A DNA stretch of 64,000 nucleotides. Origin: Edaphochlamys debaryana. Its lineage: Eukaryota; Chlorophyta; Chlorophyceae; Chlamydomonadales. Under the pieces are notes generated by a model, which was not told where the DNA came from, made no database searches, and worked only from the letters and a program-made list of their open reading frames with translations. Made by a program: the position numbers and the translations under genes. The stretch lies in assembly GCA_016858145.1 (NCBI GenBank), contig JAEHOE010000066.1, forward strand, positions 186,001-250,000. The letters are read 5' to 3'. Positions 47,559 through 64,000 of this stretch are shown one piece after another. Within the stretch, counting starts at the first letter, position 1, and every line of letters begins with the position of its first letter.

Positions 47559-50296
47559 TTTGAGACACCTTTGAACCAGGAAATTCGACTGAAGTAGGTC
47601 TGAACACCGGGCTGTGTGAAGGGCTTGCAGCGACGCGAAAGGCGAGGGCCAGCCGGATGGCAGAAACTCAATCCAATGGAGCGCGACACACAAGCAGCGG
47701 TGGTCGCAGATAGCAGCTATGCACGTATACACTTGCGATGGGCATTTCAAATAAACGATATTGCCAAACACGCTTCGCACCCCGCGATCCTTCCACCACC
47801 TGCCCAGTTGAGAGCGGCTTCGCCTTGACCGACGAGTGCTGTTTCCAAGTCGGACTGATCTGAATGTAGTCGATGCGTGCGACACGCAGCCGGAAGCTGT
47901 TCACTGGATCGTTGAGGGGTCCGCGGCGGAGGGGTCAGTCCCCAGGACGGCACCCCGCCGCCGGGGGGCGGAACCCTGCCTTGGCCCCTTTCGTCGCAGC
48001 CTGCCTACATGCAGCATCATGTGTGCATGGGTGCAGTGCTGGTGCCTGGATGGACGCATCCGAAAGGGTAGCGCCCTGGTCCCTCACGGCTCTGCCTCCG
48101 TGCCTCCGTTGGCGAGCGTTGCCTTCGGTTAGGCACGGCGGGACGTACATCCGTCCAGCTCCCCCGGCCTCTTCCCGGTGCTTCCGTGAACAACGGGGAG
48201 CGCAGGTCCTTCTCCTGCCCACCATGGCGTCACGTCTTCCCGCTGATGTAAGCAGTGCATCGGGGCCTCCATGGCCAGGAGGTCTATTCGGAAGGCTGGC
48301 TCGCCTTGGCGCTCTCCGGCGAGAAAGGGAGCAGCGCGCGGGCGGGTTCGTGGCTCTTGGCCCGGGGGGCACACCACGGTGCACGCCTTTGCTGCCGCCG
48401 CCGTGGTGTGCCGCCCTGAAACGGGGCGTTAAGGTCCCAAGCAAAGCGGCCCTTCCTTGCTCAGCCTTGGGGCATTGTGTTCACTTCCCAGTGCGGCGGA
48501 CGCAGCGGGACCTGTGTGTCTGCGCTGAGGTGGGCGGGCACTGAGCCCCATCGTGTTGGTCTTGTGGTCTGGGCATTACCCGGCCAGACAACTGCCAAGG
48601 GGCCGCGGCCCTGTGCAGGCGGTCTTGGGCCGACACAAGCGCATCCATGGAGCCTGGGGTCTAAGCCCCAGGGCCCAGGCTGCGGACCCGTGCTGGATGT
48701 GAGGCACGCTGCGTGATGCAACGGATGGAAACCGGCGTCTCTCGATGCCTTCAATTCAAAACGCTGCTGGGGGCATTCGAGGGCGGTCGCAACGCTGCTG
48801 TGTGTTGGGTCAATGCCGCTACCTCAGGATGCCGGACTGTGTCTCGGACGGCTCCCGTGGTTCACCACGTTGTACGGGGTACTGGGGCCCGGGTAGGAGC
48901 CTGACGTCCGAGTCAGGGGGCAACGCGCTGGTTGCTGAGGGCCAGGCCGTCGGGTTGGCTGTTCCCTGCCACGGCGTTCAGCTGCTGTGCACCCCTTCGA
49001 GGGTCTCTCATTGCAACCACCGAGGAGTGGCAGCTTGGGGTGGGGCTTCACGGACAGGGGACGTTGAGGGCTGGGGCCTGGGGGTGGTGGGGACTTAGAG
49101 CTTTCGGGGCAATGGGATTGGCGGGCCGGCCTGGGAGCACGGCTGACAAGGGTGGCTGACCGCAATGTGCGCAAGGCAATCTACTGGCGCCTAAACAACA
49201 AGCGGTAAGGAGCAGTGGGCCCAACACACATCACACCCAGTACACGCTACACGTTACACAGCTCGACCACCTAGTCAGATGCCCTTCCCAACATGTTGCG
49301 AATTAGCGTCGGTTCGATAAGTTTCCCTGCCCTCAACGCGCCATGGCATCAGGAACGCCCTGGGCCCAGTCACAAGCCCCACCGCCTTGTGGCGGCGCAA
49401 GCATAAGCACAGGAGGGGGGCAGGACGGTACCTTTCGATACTGATCAACGAGATGCGTACAGACGGGACTGTGCAGGGCAGCCAGGGCTGCTAATCTATC
49501 AGCTGAAACCTGCCAGGGAGCAGGAGGAGGGGCCCGTGATTGTGTACGGTAGCTGGTAGGCTGGAGGCCTTGAACCGTTGAACGGGCGAGAAGGGCCAGT
49601 GTATCGGCTACCGGTTTAGCCGCCGGGGTGGTCGCGGAAGCCGAGGAGAGCCACGGCGGCGGAGACAGATGCAGGGACAGCGGGGTGCGGGGAGTCCTAG
49701 CTTTTGAGTCACCCAGACAGTATGGGCGCCCTGAGGTGGAGGGTCTGGGAAGTGATGCCGAGGTTGCTGGGCGACGGACGATGCGGCATGCGTTGATGTA
49801 CACAGGGGAGAGCAGCCTCTGCACTGGGCCGTAGCCGACGTGCGCGGGTGGGAGGCGTGGGAGGCGTGGGAGGGGTTCGCGACTGGGTTGGTGCCGGTCG
49901 GCGGGTGCGTGCACCTGTCCTCGATGGCCCTCCTGGGAGGGGTTGGCCTCTGGCGGGTCTAGTGGTCGGTTGGTGTGCCTACGAAGAAGTGTAGAAGGTG
50001 GCAAAGTCGACAAAAGCTGCTGGCGAGCGAACCAGTGCTCTGAGCCGAGGTGGTGGATCCTGCCATTTTGAAATGGCCTCGGAAATTCCAGTCTTCCAGG
50101 CAAGCCTGCGGTCGCAGCAGTAGCGCTTACTCGACAGGCACAGGTGCACCATACCTAGGCACCAAACGTCGCTTGAATTTCATCACAACCTCTTCTTGAA
50201 GCGCGACCAGTCTTTCGCGGGGTTGCAACGCGTTTGAGCCTTAGCCCGCTCTGCAGTGGTTCCCATAGGTGCTTCGCACTGCCACAAATTCTGAAC
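47559..50296. other. Intergenic between the divergent S1 and MinE genes
   Basis: About 2.7 kb holding both promoters. No recognisable gene in 47559-49330; several medium frames exist on both strands but none has a domain, splice logic or consistent neighbours. An imperfect GGGAGGCGT tandem run lies at about 49850-49875. The 49333-50103 frame is listed separately. Confidence 0.5.
49333..50103 (-). other. Unassigned 256-codon open reading frame
   Basis: Continuous minus-strand frame with ATG, Pro/Ser/Arg rich, ending APPQGGGACDWAQGVPDAMAR. No domain, signal peptide or membrane segment is visible. It starts about 190 bases upstream of the MinE start on the opposite strand. In this base composition it could be chance. 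Confidence 0.2.
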
Positions 50297-51970
50297 ATGT
50301 CGTCGCTGGGGCTCCAAGTCCCAAGACTGCTCGGGGGCTACCGCATGGCGGTGAGTATGCGGTTCTGGCAACCGTGGCGGCAGCCCGGCGCGGCACTGAC
50401 CTTTTCTCTGGCCTGCAGGCTCCACGACGTGCCTGTGTGGGCCATCTGGCAGGCAAAGGCGTCCGTCAGGCGCGAGCTGTCCACGCGGGGGCAGTGGCGC
50501 GGGCGCCAGCGCAGAGACCGGCCTCTGGTAACGCTGTTAACGACCTCATCTATAAGCTGCAGCTGTGCTTCAAGATTTTCTTCCCGGACAAGCCGGTGGA
50601 TGTTACCCCAAAGGCAGGTCAACCTGCATTTCTGCTGCGAGCTGGGGCGAACTAGCCCTCGGCTCTCGAAGTGCCGACATCTGTAGGATTTGTGAGCTCG
50701 TGGGAACTCCTAGGTCGCGCCTGAGCTCCGGCTGAGCGCGAGCAATTTTGCGAGTTGCGTGACCGGTCGGTCGCCCGACCGCACGCTGGAAGCGCCGTCC
50801 TCCGGGGTTTTGACGAAGCGTGTGCTTGATTGGGGTGCAATGGGCATCAAGTTCAGGAGCTGGGGGCCAAGAGACCGCTAGCCCGCACGGTCGGGCGTGT
50901 GCCTTGGGGCGTGCCGCACTGAGCCCTCACGCTGTGTGGACGCCCTGCAGGAGGAGGTAAAGCGGCGACTCAAGATGGTGCTGGTAAGCACGTTTCGCCA
51001 AGCTTGCTGGGGAATTGTCGTGGGGAGGCATATGCGTATAAATAGGGGTTGGGCCAGATGCGACACGGGCACAAGGGGGACAGCAAGCGCATCCCACTCA
51101 TAGCTCCATCGAGGGGGAGGGCGGAGCTTGCTTCAGGAGGCAACTACGCTGGGTAGGCGTAACTGGACCACCACTGCAGGGTCACATAACTCAACTGGGC
51201 GCTCTGTTGTAGGTGGCGGACCGCTGCGGCATGAGCCCTAGCTCGCTGGGGGAGCTCAAGAAGACGATCGCAAAGGCGCTGCAGGACTTCGTGGACATTG
51301 ACGATGAGGAGGCCATCGAGGTGCGTGGTAGCCATGACCCAAAGGCCAGGACTGCCTGTTCCTCAGCCAACGGGCGTTGAGGAGCACTGGCCTGGGGCGA
51401 GCGTCACGACTAGCGGATGCCTACAGGCGGGCAGGCAGGATGCTCTTCCGACTGTCCCCGTAGTTGTCACGACCCCGCGTGCAACCGCTCCCACACCGAC
51501 GAATGGGGGTTACACGGGCTGGCAGAAAACAGGGCGGTACACCATCACCCCCTGTCCGCTCTGGCCGCCAGGGCGCTCCTGCAGCGCAGGAGAGACTTGG
51601 GAATCCTGCGTGGCCCCTGGCCTCCGGAAACAGGCCCCCAGCGTCAGCCGTGTCGGCTTCCTACATCTCGAGCATCACCTTTGCTCCCTTACAGAAATAC
51701 TTTAGACGGCGCCGTGTCAAGTCGGGGCTGGGGCGTGACATACTAACGAGTGCCCCCACATTTGCTTGCCCCGTGCGCCAGGTGCACATCGATGACGACC
51801 CAAGCCTGGGGACGGTGTACTCCGTGGCCATCCCGGTGCGCCGGGTGAAGGCGGAGGCGCGCTTCTCCGACGGCCGGATAGAGACCACGAGCTCGGACGG
51901 CGTCACGCTCGAGTGGGACCCCGCGGACCTCAACTCGGACCCGTCGAGCCGTTTCCCTTACGGCTGCTGA
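50297..51970 (+). CDS. MINE: Plastid division topological specificity factor MinE
   Basis: Five exons, all phase 0, give 192 residues: 50297-50350, 50419-50613, 50951-50983, 51213-51320, 51782-51970. MinE pairs with MinD to restrict the FtsZ ring to the middle of the chloroplast. Residues 1 to about 65 are basic and probably a transit peptide. The conserved core then reads FFPDKPVDVTPK, EEVKRRLKMVLVADR (anti-MinCD helix region), KALQDFVDIDDEEAIEVHID and DPSLGTVYSVAIPVRRVK, matching the bacterial/plastid MinE pattern. About 40 residues follow the core (RFSDGRIETTSS ... SRFPYGC), as in plastid MinEs. Exon 3 is only 33 bases. The frame requires that exon 2 end at AAG before GCAGGT, a GC-AG intron. 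Confidence 0.95.
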
Positions 51971-53357
51971 AAGCGAGGAGTGGCTGGCGCTCTAGGCAGG
52001 AATCGGGGCCGTCACAGTGGCTCAGCAAAGCGTTGTTGGCCGCGGTCCTTGGGGGGCGACGGGCTAAGGGATGCGTCGAGCTGGAGGTGGACCTGCTGGC
52101 GTAGTGGCGCAAGCAGGACACGCTGCTGTTGTCGAAGGCGGGGTGGAGGTGGTGGTGGGGCGGAAGGCCAAGAAGGCAAAGGTCTGAGGCGGAGGGCTGG
52201 GCGACTCGGCTAGACAAGGTGCAGCAAGGGTCCAATCTTATCGAAGGGCTACAGCAGGGGAAGGGGTTGGGCCTCGGGGTTGGGCTCGGTGTATCATATA
52301 TTTGTGGAAGGCGGGATGAAGGACGTGCAGATGGGACGAGTGCGGGCGGCTGGGTGAAGGGTGGCTGGGACACGCGGTTGCCATGTGGATACGGGTCTAG
52401 TCGCCATAGCAGCCCAGGGGCTGGGTGTACCGCAAGACGTTCTGTGCACAGCATTGCTTGGATGAGAGTGTCGACCGCTTGAGTGCATGTGAGAGAGGGG
52501 CATCCGCTGCAGGTTGCCTCCGATGTGTCCGTTGCTTCACCGGCCGCACCTAAGCAAATGTGGCAAGCCTGGGCTCAGCTGACATGTCTCCCCATCGCTT
52601 CGGCGTCATCCCCGCCCTAGTCATCCTCGAAACCAAGCAGCGGGAAGGGCGTGCAACGCGGCGTGGCAGGCACGGTCTGCCAGCGTGGGGCGAGAAGACC
52701 CGTGGGGCTTCGCGCCAAGTCCGGTCGCGGTGACGCGCAGCGGCATATCCTGGATGGACAGGCTAGCACTCGCGCGAGCACGAGACATTCCACATTTTGG
52801 CTTTGGCGCAGGCCTGGCCGTCACCATGTTTGCTGTCCTGGGAACCCTGAGTTTCGCCGGGCCAGCACCACCCATAGCTTCCAGCCCCTTTCGCAACTGT
52901 TAGCTTTTAGCCTAGCCGAGGGCGCTGAGCTCGCTCCGGTGCTCTTGCTCATCCGGCATCGGGTACCTCTTAGAGGAAGGTCGTTTGTTCAGCGACTGGC
53001 GCGCCTCCCGCTCTAGCTTGATAGACTATTCTTTACGTATCCGTCTACCGCATTGCACCTCTGTCCGTCGAGCCAACGGGCTCACGTTTAGCCCACCCTG
53101 CCGACGAGCTTCCTTTGCTGGCCCTCGAGGCACCAGGACTTCAGGTGCATAGACCTTTACCCAAACAGAAGTTCCAAGCTTTTTTCTGGTTCGGTTCACA
53201 TCGCTACGAGCCCCGCTTGCCCAGCGGGAGCGCCAGAACTTATCCCATCAACAGCTGAAGGCGTTGGTTCATAAAGCTTGAGGGGCTCAGCCGTGCAGCG
53301 GCGGAGCTCCAGCCCGCAATGAGGTCGACCTGAGAGAGCGGACCAGCGGCCGGGAGG
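51971..53357. other. Intergenic between MinE and the CDPK gene
   Basis: Contains the MinE 3' UTR and the CDPK promoter. No further gene is supported; a minus-strand frame at 52621-52896 was considered and rejected. No TGTAA was noticed at the usual distance from the MinE stop. Confidence 0.5.
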
Positions 53358-59056
<5,699 letters not shown>

Positions 59057-60866
59057 GGAGCCTGCCGCGGAGCGCGGGCCCACGCCCGTCCTGGCCCTGA
59101 GGTCAGGGCCCAGACCCGGGATGGAGCCAGGAGCCCGGTGTGCGGGATCCAAAATCCGGAATCCGGCCCGGTGCCCAGCGGCAGGGTCTAGATTGGGTGC
59201 CGAGCACGCGCGAGGCCGCGGCTGCGGGGCTTGCGCTGAAGTACCTGGCGGCGAGGCGAGGCGAGAGCCCTTGCCGCGCCGACGGCGGCCTGCATGTGTC
59301 AGCGCCGGCAGTCTGGCGGCATCGTCAGGGGTAGCGGGAGGGAGCCCGCGCACGTTGCAGCGCCGGGGCCGGTGTCGGCCGCACTGGGGGTCGGCATCGG
59401 CGGGCGCTCCAGGCAGCGCTCCTGGGCCGGGGCGGTACAATCGTACGTACCCCAGGCCGGTGCGGGGCGGGTGTGGGCGGGTGGGGCAGGGCAGCCGCCC
59501 ACCCGGCGCGTGCGGCGCGCGCATGCGGAGGCTGTGGGCGTGGGATGCGGCAGTGGTGTGGTTCGGCCCAGGGCCGGCGTACGCGGAGATTGCTCGGCGA
59601 AGCGATTACCGGTAACTTCTAGAGACTCAACTGCAGCGGATACGGCAGACTGACACACGGAACATAGTGACCAGAGGCGACGGGGCAAGGGCAGAGGCAA
59701 TGGTTCGGCAAAGCGTTCGGAGGGGCTCGTTGGCTGGCTGAGGAGGCCGGATGAGGCATTCAAGTGTCCGTGTCTGCGGGCTCTCTGGCTGGAGCCACGG
59801 ACGGGAGCGCGCATGGGCGGGTGCCTGGTGGCGGAGCGGGGGCGGGGGGTGGCGTTGCGCCTCGCATTGCGGCGATGGGCCTTGGCGTGCGTCACCGTCA
59901 GGGGCGCGGCACGAGTGACCGCCTGGGGTGCCGCCCCTTCTCCGGGCAGCGTGCATGTGGCGGAGGGTTTGGGGCAGCGGCAGCGGCGGCGAAGATGCGG
60001 GCCGGCCACGACTGGCGAATGCTTTGGGGAAGTTTGTGTGACGCGTAAAACACGCTAAACGGCAGGTATGGGACGCAGGAACTGGTTGTCTTGGCATATG
60101 GTGGTTAGGGCCACAGAACGGGGGCATGGTCGCCGTCTGCCGGCCCTCCTTGGGTGGGGTCAGATGGGTTCTTGACCGGGGTTCTGCGCATGTGTGGATG
60201 GAGGACTGTATTGATATGGGTCAGGGCCGGCAGAGAAGGCCCCGCCCGAAACGGGCGCGGATGTGGAAGGGGAAGGGTTGACCGGAACGGCGGAAGAGCC
60301 GTGGCCCTGGCTTACTCAGATGGGCCCCTCTCGTGGGGGTTGAGGCGGTGCCGCGGCGAAAGGCTGCGCTGGTGGGTGCTGGGCGAGCGCCGTGTGGGCT
60401 TCATGTAATTGAGAGGTGGGCAATCGAGCAAGCGCCTGGCGCTGGCCCTTGGGCAGGCGGTGAGTCACTCAACACTCTCTGCAGTAGTCACCCCCAATCC
60501 AGCGGGTCAGATCAACGCTGATGAGAACTGGAGGAGACTGTAGCCTACAGCGGAGGTGCTTCACAGAGAACTCGGCTCCAAGGCCCGGGTGCGAGGGGCT
60601 CAGGCAGGGGGGTCCGTCAAGGGCAGCCCAATGCTGCAGCGTTGGCAGCGTGTACTTCTTCCACACGCCGTGTCTGGTGCGGCCGACGCTCCACGCTCAT
60701 GCAGTAATACCGCGACATCATCAGCGACATCCTTCAACTAATCTGCACTACCATAACGGCACACAGTTGAGCGCGAGCAGAGAACGTTAACACTTCTTAG
60801 AGCTCTCAGCCCACTCGCTCTTTATCCCTTGATCCCATTAGCAGCGCTATATTCTTGAACACATAA
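59057..60866. other. Intergenic between the CDPK and ankyrin genes
   Basis: No gene recognised. The left part is the CDPK 3' UTR (TGTAA at about 60404 is rather distant, about 1.35 kb). The right part, noticeably richer in A and T from about 60690, must hold the ankyrin-gene promoter. Confidence 0.5.
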
Positions 60867-62873
60867 ATGGGCTGTGGCGGCAGCAAGGCGAGCTTGTAAC
60901 AAGAAGCTTCTGGCCATCCACATCTCCTACATTTGGTCGCTTGACACTCTTTGCCGTGCGCAGGGTGAAGCCAAGCAAGAAGCTGCAGCAAATGGTGCAG
61001 CTCCTGCTAAAGCTCCGGAGACTGCCGCGCCTCCTCAAGACCTGAAATCCGCCGCGACAGCGGGCAGCCTTAGCGACGTGAAGGCTATACTAGCTGGCGC
61101 CGATGCGAGCGCAAAGCTCGAGGAAGCAGACGAGGTGCGCGCCCCCGCGTCAGCTCGACGGAGCATACACCGTGCTGCCCCCCCTCCCACCCCGTCAAGC
61201 GCTTGGGCGCCCCGACTCCCAGAGTCGCCTTTACTGTTTTCCGCGGCCCCCACCTTTCTCCCTGACCAGGAGGGCCGGACGGCTGTTTGGCTAGCGGCCG
61301 CAGGCGGGCACACAGAGGTCGTGCGGGCGCTTGTAATGGCAAAGGCAAACATCAACGCCGCGGCCAAGGTGTGCACAGGGCCTGCGTCGCGGCTTGTTGC
61401 GAAAGCTTGTCACAGCTTGTCACAGCTTGTCAAACATTGCTGCTATTTTCCCGGGGCTCGGCTGTGTCCGAGCGCACGAAAGTTGGCTTTCGGTTTTGGT
61501 ACAACGGGTCTGGGGGCCGTCGTTCAGGGTCCTTCAGCTGGCAGTTTCATTGCTCTGCGGCTGGATCCTGGGTGGTCTGGTCTCAAGAGTCGTGCCAGGG
61601 GGCGGCCTTGTGGGCATCGGTGGCGCCACCCACCTGCAGGCCGATAGACAGGGACGCCGGAGCACCCTCGGGGGCACCCATTAATTGCCCGCCATCCTGA
61701 CTTGGCACAGCTGACGCCCGCCCCGCCTTACTCCACGCTCACTCTCCCGTCACACCCCCGCGCATACCCTACGTTCCGCCTGTGCCCCCAGGACGGCGTC
61801 ACTCCCATCGCCATCGCCGCCCTCAAGGGCCACCTGGCGGCGGTGCAGGAGCTCATCGGAGCGGAGGCGGACCTAGAGGCGGTGGACAAGGTCAGCGGGG
61901 CGGAGGCGGCCCTTGGGTGTATGTGTGTGTGGCAGGGAGGCGTTCGTCCTGAAGAGGGGGAGAGCCCGTGGCCGGTGGGACGGGGACTAGGGGCATTAGG
62001 GGCGCATGCTGTCCGTGCTAAGCACACGGTCCGTGGTGGCAGTGCCTATTGCCTGAACCTCCCTCGCCCTCCCTGTCCCTTGCAATTCTCCTTCGCCAGG
62101 ACGGCCTGTGCCCTGTGCACCAGGCAGCCAAGGGGGGCAGTGCGGAGGTGGCCAGGGTTCTGCTGGCTGCGGGGGCAGACACGGGCGCGGCGGGCGGGCA
62201 GGTGAGCTGGGGCGGGGGGCGGAGGTGGACATAGAGGGTGGCGGTGGCGGCGCGGTGACGGAAGGCTGCGGCGAAAGTGAGCCCTGTGCAGGGCTTGCGA
62301 ACGGGATGTGACGGGCTGGCTAGCGTGCTGCGCACCCACTGATGTGCTGTTCGCGGCCCTGGTGACACCCCCGCACACACAAGCACGCCATCTCCCGTCC
62401 CGCCACCCCAGGACAACTCGACTGCGCTCCATCTGGCCGCGGAGGCGGGGCACGTGGAGGTGATCTCTGAGCTGCTGGAGGCGGGGGCCAACTTCGAGCA
62501 GCCCAAGACGGTGGGGCGGGACGTGGTGTGAGGGCCGGCAAAGCGGGCGGGGCCGCACGGAGACACACGAGGCATCGACCCTAGGGCCCAAAGCACTCTC
62601 GTCAAGCGTTGGAGCGCCGACTCTTCAGCCCCCCCTCAACTCCCTCTGCCACCCTCCTCCCCCTCACCCTCACCCTCTTCCTCCCCCTCCACTCTCCCGC
62701 TCCCACAGGGCGGGCTCACGGCCCTGCACGTGGCGGCGCAGGCGGGCCAGGTGGGGTCGGTCAAGGCTCTGCTGGCGGCCGGTGCGGACCGCACCAACCC
62801 CGCCGACGACGGCCGCACTGCCCTGGACCTGGCCAAGCCGGACTCGGGTGTGGCGGAGGCGCTGCAGGGCTGA
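60867..62873 (+). CDS. N-myristoylated ankyrin-repeat protein
   Basis: Seven exons, all phase 0, give 251 residues: 60867-60887, 60964-61134, 61270-61368, 61792-61890, 62100-62201, 62412-62510, 62709-62873. The first exon encodes only MGCGGSK, a myristoylation plus palmitoylation signal. A short Ala-rich spacer follows, then about six ankyrin repeats: DLKSAATAGSLSDVKAIL, EGRTAVWLAAAGGHTEVVRA, DGVTPIAIAALKGHLAAVQE, DGLCPVHQAAKGGSAEVARV, DNSTALHLAAEAGHVEVISE and GGLTALHVAAQAGQVGSVKA, with a final half repeat. It is probably a membrane-tethered adaptor; the partner is unknown. The frame works only if exon 1 ends at AAG before GCGAGC (GC-AG intron); using the nearby GTAACA donor instead leads to a stop. 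Confidence 0.85.
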
Positions 62874-62999
62874 GGCGCCGGGCTGAGGCGCCGAGGAGCC
62901 CGGGTCACGTCCGCTACGGGGTCATGCGCTGCAGGGCTGAGCGCCGGGCTGAGGCGGCGCAGCTGAGGCTGAGGCGTGGCGGAGGCGCTGCAGGGCTGA
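62850..62999 (+). repeat. Duplicated 3' coding end downstream of the ankyrin gene
   Basis: The end of the reading frame, GTGGCGGAGGCGCTGCAGGG then CTGA, at 62850-62873 recurs exactly at 62976-62999, with GCTGAGGCGCCG-type short repeats between. It is a local tandem expansion of the last codons into the 3' UTR. Confidence 0.8.
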
Positions 63000-64000
63000 G
63001 CCGGGGCGGGGCAAGGGGTGCGGGGCCGCATAGTGCACTCCCAGACTGTCGCCACTGGGGCCCCGGTGCGCGCTCGGTGCGCGGCCGGGTGTGAGTGTGG
63101 GGATGCGTGCCACAATGTGTGGCTCGCGAGGGTGGGGACGTGCGACGGGGTACAAGCGGGGTTAGTTGGTTGGTTGAGCGAGGTTGTGGAGCCGGGGCCC
63201 TGATTGCTGATTCCCTGAGAATGAGGTTTGGGCAACTTGGAGCCCGTGGCTACGGCCGTGTAGGCGCAGCTGGCATGCAGGGTTCAAACAGTGGATTGGT
63301 GTGGGATGGATCGGGGTGATGAGAGAGCGCTGAGGGGATTTGGAGCAGCGGTGCACGGGCACGCTCGCCTGTGCAGGCACGTGATGTGCCGTGTGAACAT
63401 GCCGGTAGCCGGAGGTGGAGGACGGTCGGAGTTTGTGCGACCGTGACCATGCCTTGTGACTTGCGGGTGAACGAATGATCCCTGGAACGATGGTGTGACG
63501 GCTGTGTGCGGGGAGCCCGCGCGCAGCGGGGCTGGCGGCTGATGAGTGAGCGCTGCTAGTGAGGCTAGGGACTGGGCCTTGAGGGTCTAGGTCAATACGG
63601 TGACCAATCTAAGAGGCATGGAAGCCAGACTCTCTGGTGCTGGCCCACAGCTGACGTCAGCCCACAAATATCACATAGGAGAGCCACATCGCTCCTGGGG
63701 CGAATGCCCGACGATACATGGAGTCATGGACCTTTGCACTGAGGCCTACCGGTACTGAGCGTTGCTTCCCTTCAGCCAGGGTTGCATAATACGGCAGCTA
63801 GCCCCCGGGGGAGGTATAAATTGGACCGTAGCGTGGTTTGTTCGCAACAGGAAGAGGATGTAAAATATATCATGAATGGCGGTGTCTTCGCATGAGCCCC
63901 TTTGCAACACGCACAGGGGCGGCACGTGCTCCTCAGGGGGGCAGACGTGCGTAACAGCTCACGCAGTTGGCTTAGCAGGCGGGGACAGGGCGGCAGTGCG
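62874..64000. other. 3' flank of the ankyrin gene to the window end
   Basis: After the short repeats no coding region is recognised. TGTAA at about 63858 (GAGGATGTAAAATAT, about 985 bases past the stop) is a possible poly(A) signal. The last 300 bases contain no supported feature. Confidence 0.5.

Noticed and set aside
48000..49100. A second LINE or transposon relic
   Set aside because: Some frames look mildly protein-like, but no ordered set of element motifs, terminal repeats or target duplications could be shown.
52621..52896. Minus-strand 91-codon frame between MinE and CDPK
   Set aside because: No domain, no splice partners, and the opposite strand is equally open; treated as chance.

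Overview
The window is nuclear DNA from a GC-rich unicellular green alga (Chlorophyta, Chlamydomonas-like in style). Reasons: nearly every gene is split by many short GT-AG introns. The gene set is that of a photosynthetic eukaryote: light-dependent protochlorophyllide oxidoreductase, a Toc159-type import receptor, plastid-division MinE, a plastid S1 protein, a calcium-dependent protein kinase and an RAP/OPR-type organelle RNA protein. TGTAA-type poly(A) signals lie a few hundred bases past several stop codons. I do not assign a genus.

Layout. 1-9350 (minus): a large secreted protein with three SRCR modules, an FG-GAP/VCBS-like region and a GH18 chitinase-like domain; its 3' end is off the left edge. 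9351-15089: gene-poor, with a decayed LINE-like relic around 11.9-13.4 kb. 15090-20940 (plus): a 13-exon organelle RAP-domain protein. 20.3-29.1 kb: the 3' end of that gene with its 3' UTR is present two more times in partial, rearranged copies; a minus-strand coiled-coil gene (25247-26815, 5' end uncertain) sits between copies 2 and 3. 31221-33400 (plus): POR, 7 exons. 35075-43262 (minus): Toc159-like GTPase, 22 exons. 44298-47558 (minus): S1-domain plastid protein, 8 exons. 50297-51970 (plus): MinE, 5 exons. 53358-59056 (plus): CDPK, 14 exons. 60867-62873 (plus): ankyrin-repeat protein, 7 exons with about one repeat per exon. The rest is intergenic.

Five of the eight well-supported genes (RAP, POR, Toc159, S1, MinE) are predicted to act in or on the chloroplast (the RAP protein could instead be mitochondrial): pigment synthesis, protein import, plastid translation or RNA binding, division and organelle RNA metabolism. 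The two right-hand genes (CDPK and ankyrin protein) begin with the same seven-residue N-myristoylation/palmitoylation signal. Exon models were built by hand from splice signals and reading-frame continuity. Exon phases close exactly in the RAP, POR, Toc159, S1, MinE, CDPK and ankyrin models. Three introns, in three genes, need a GC-AG boundary.
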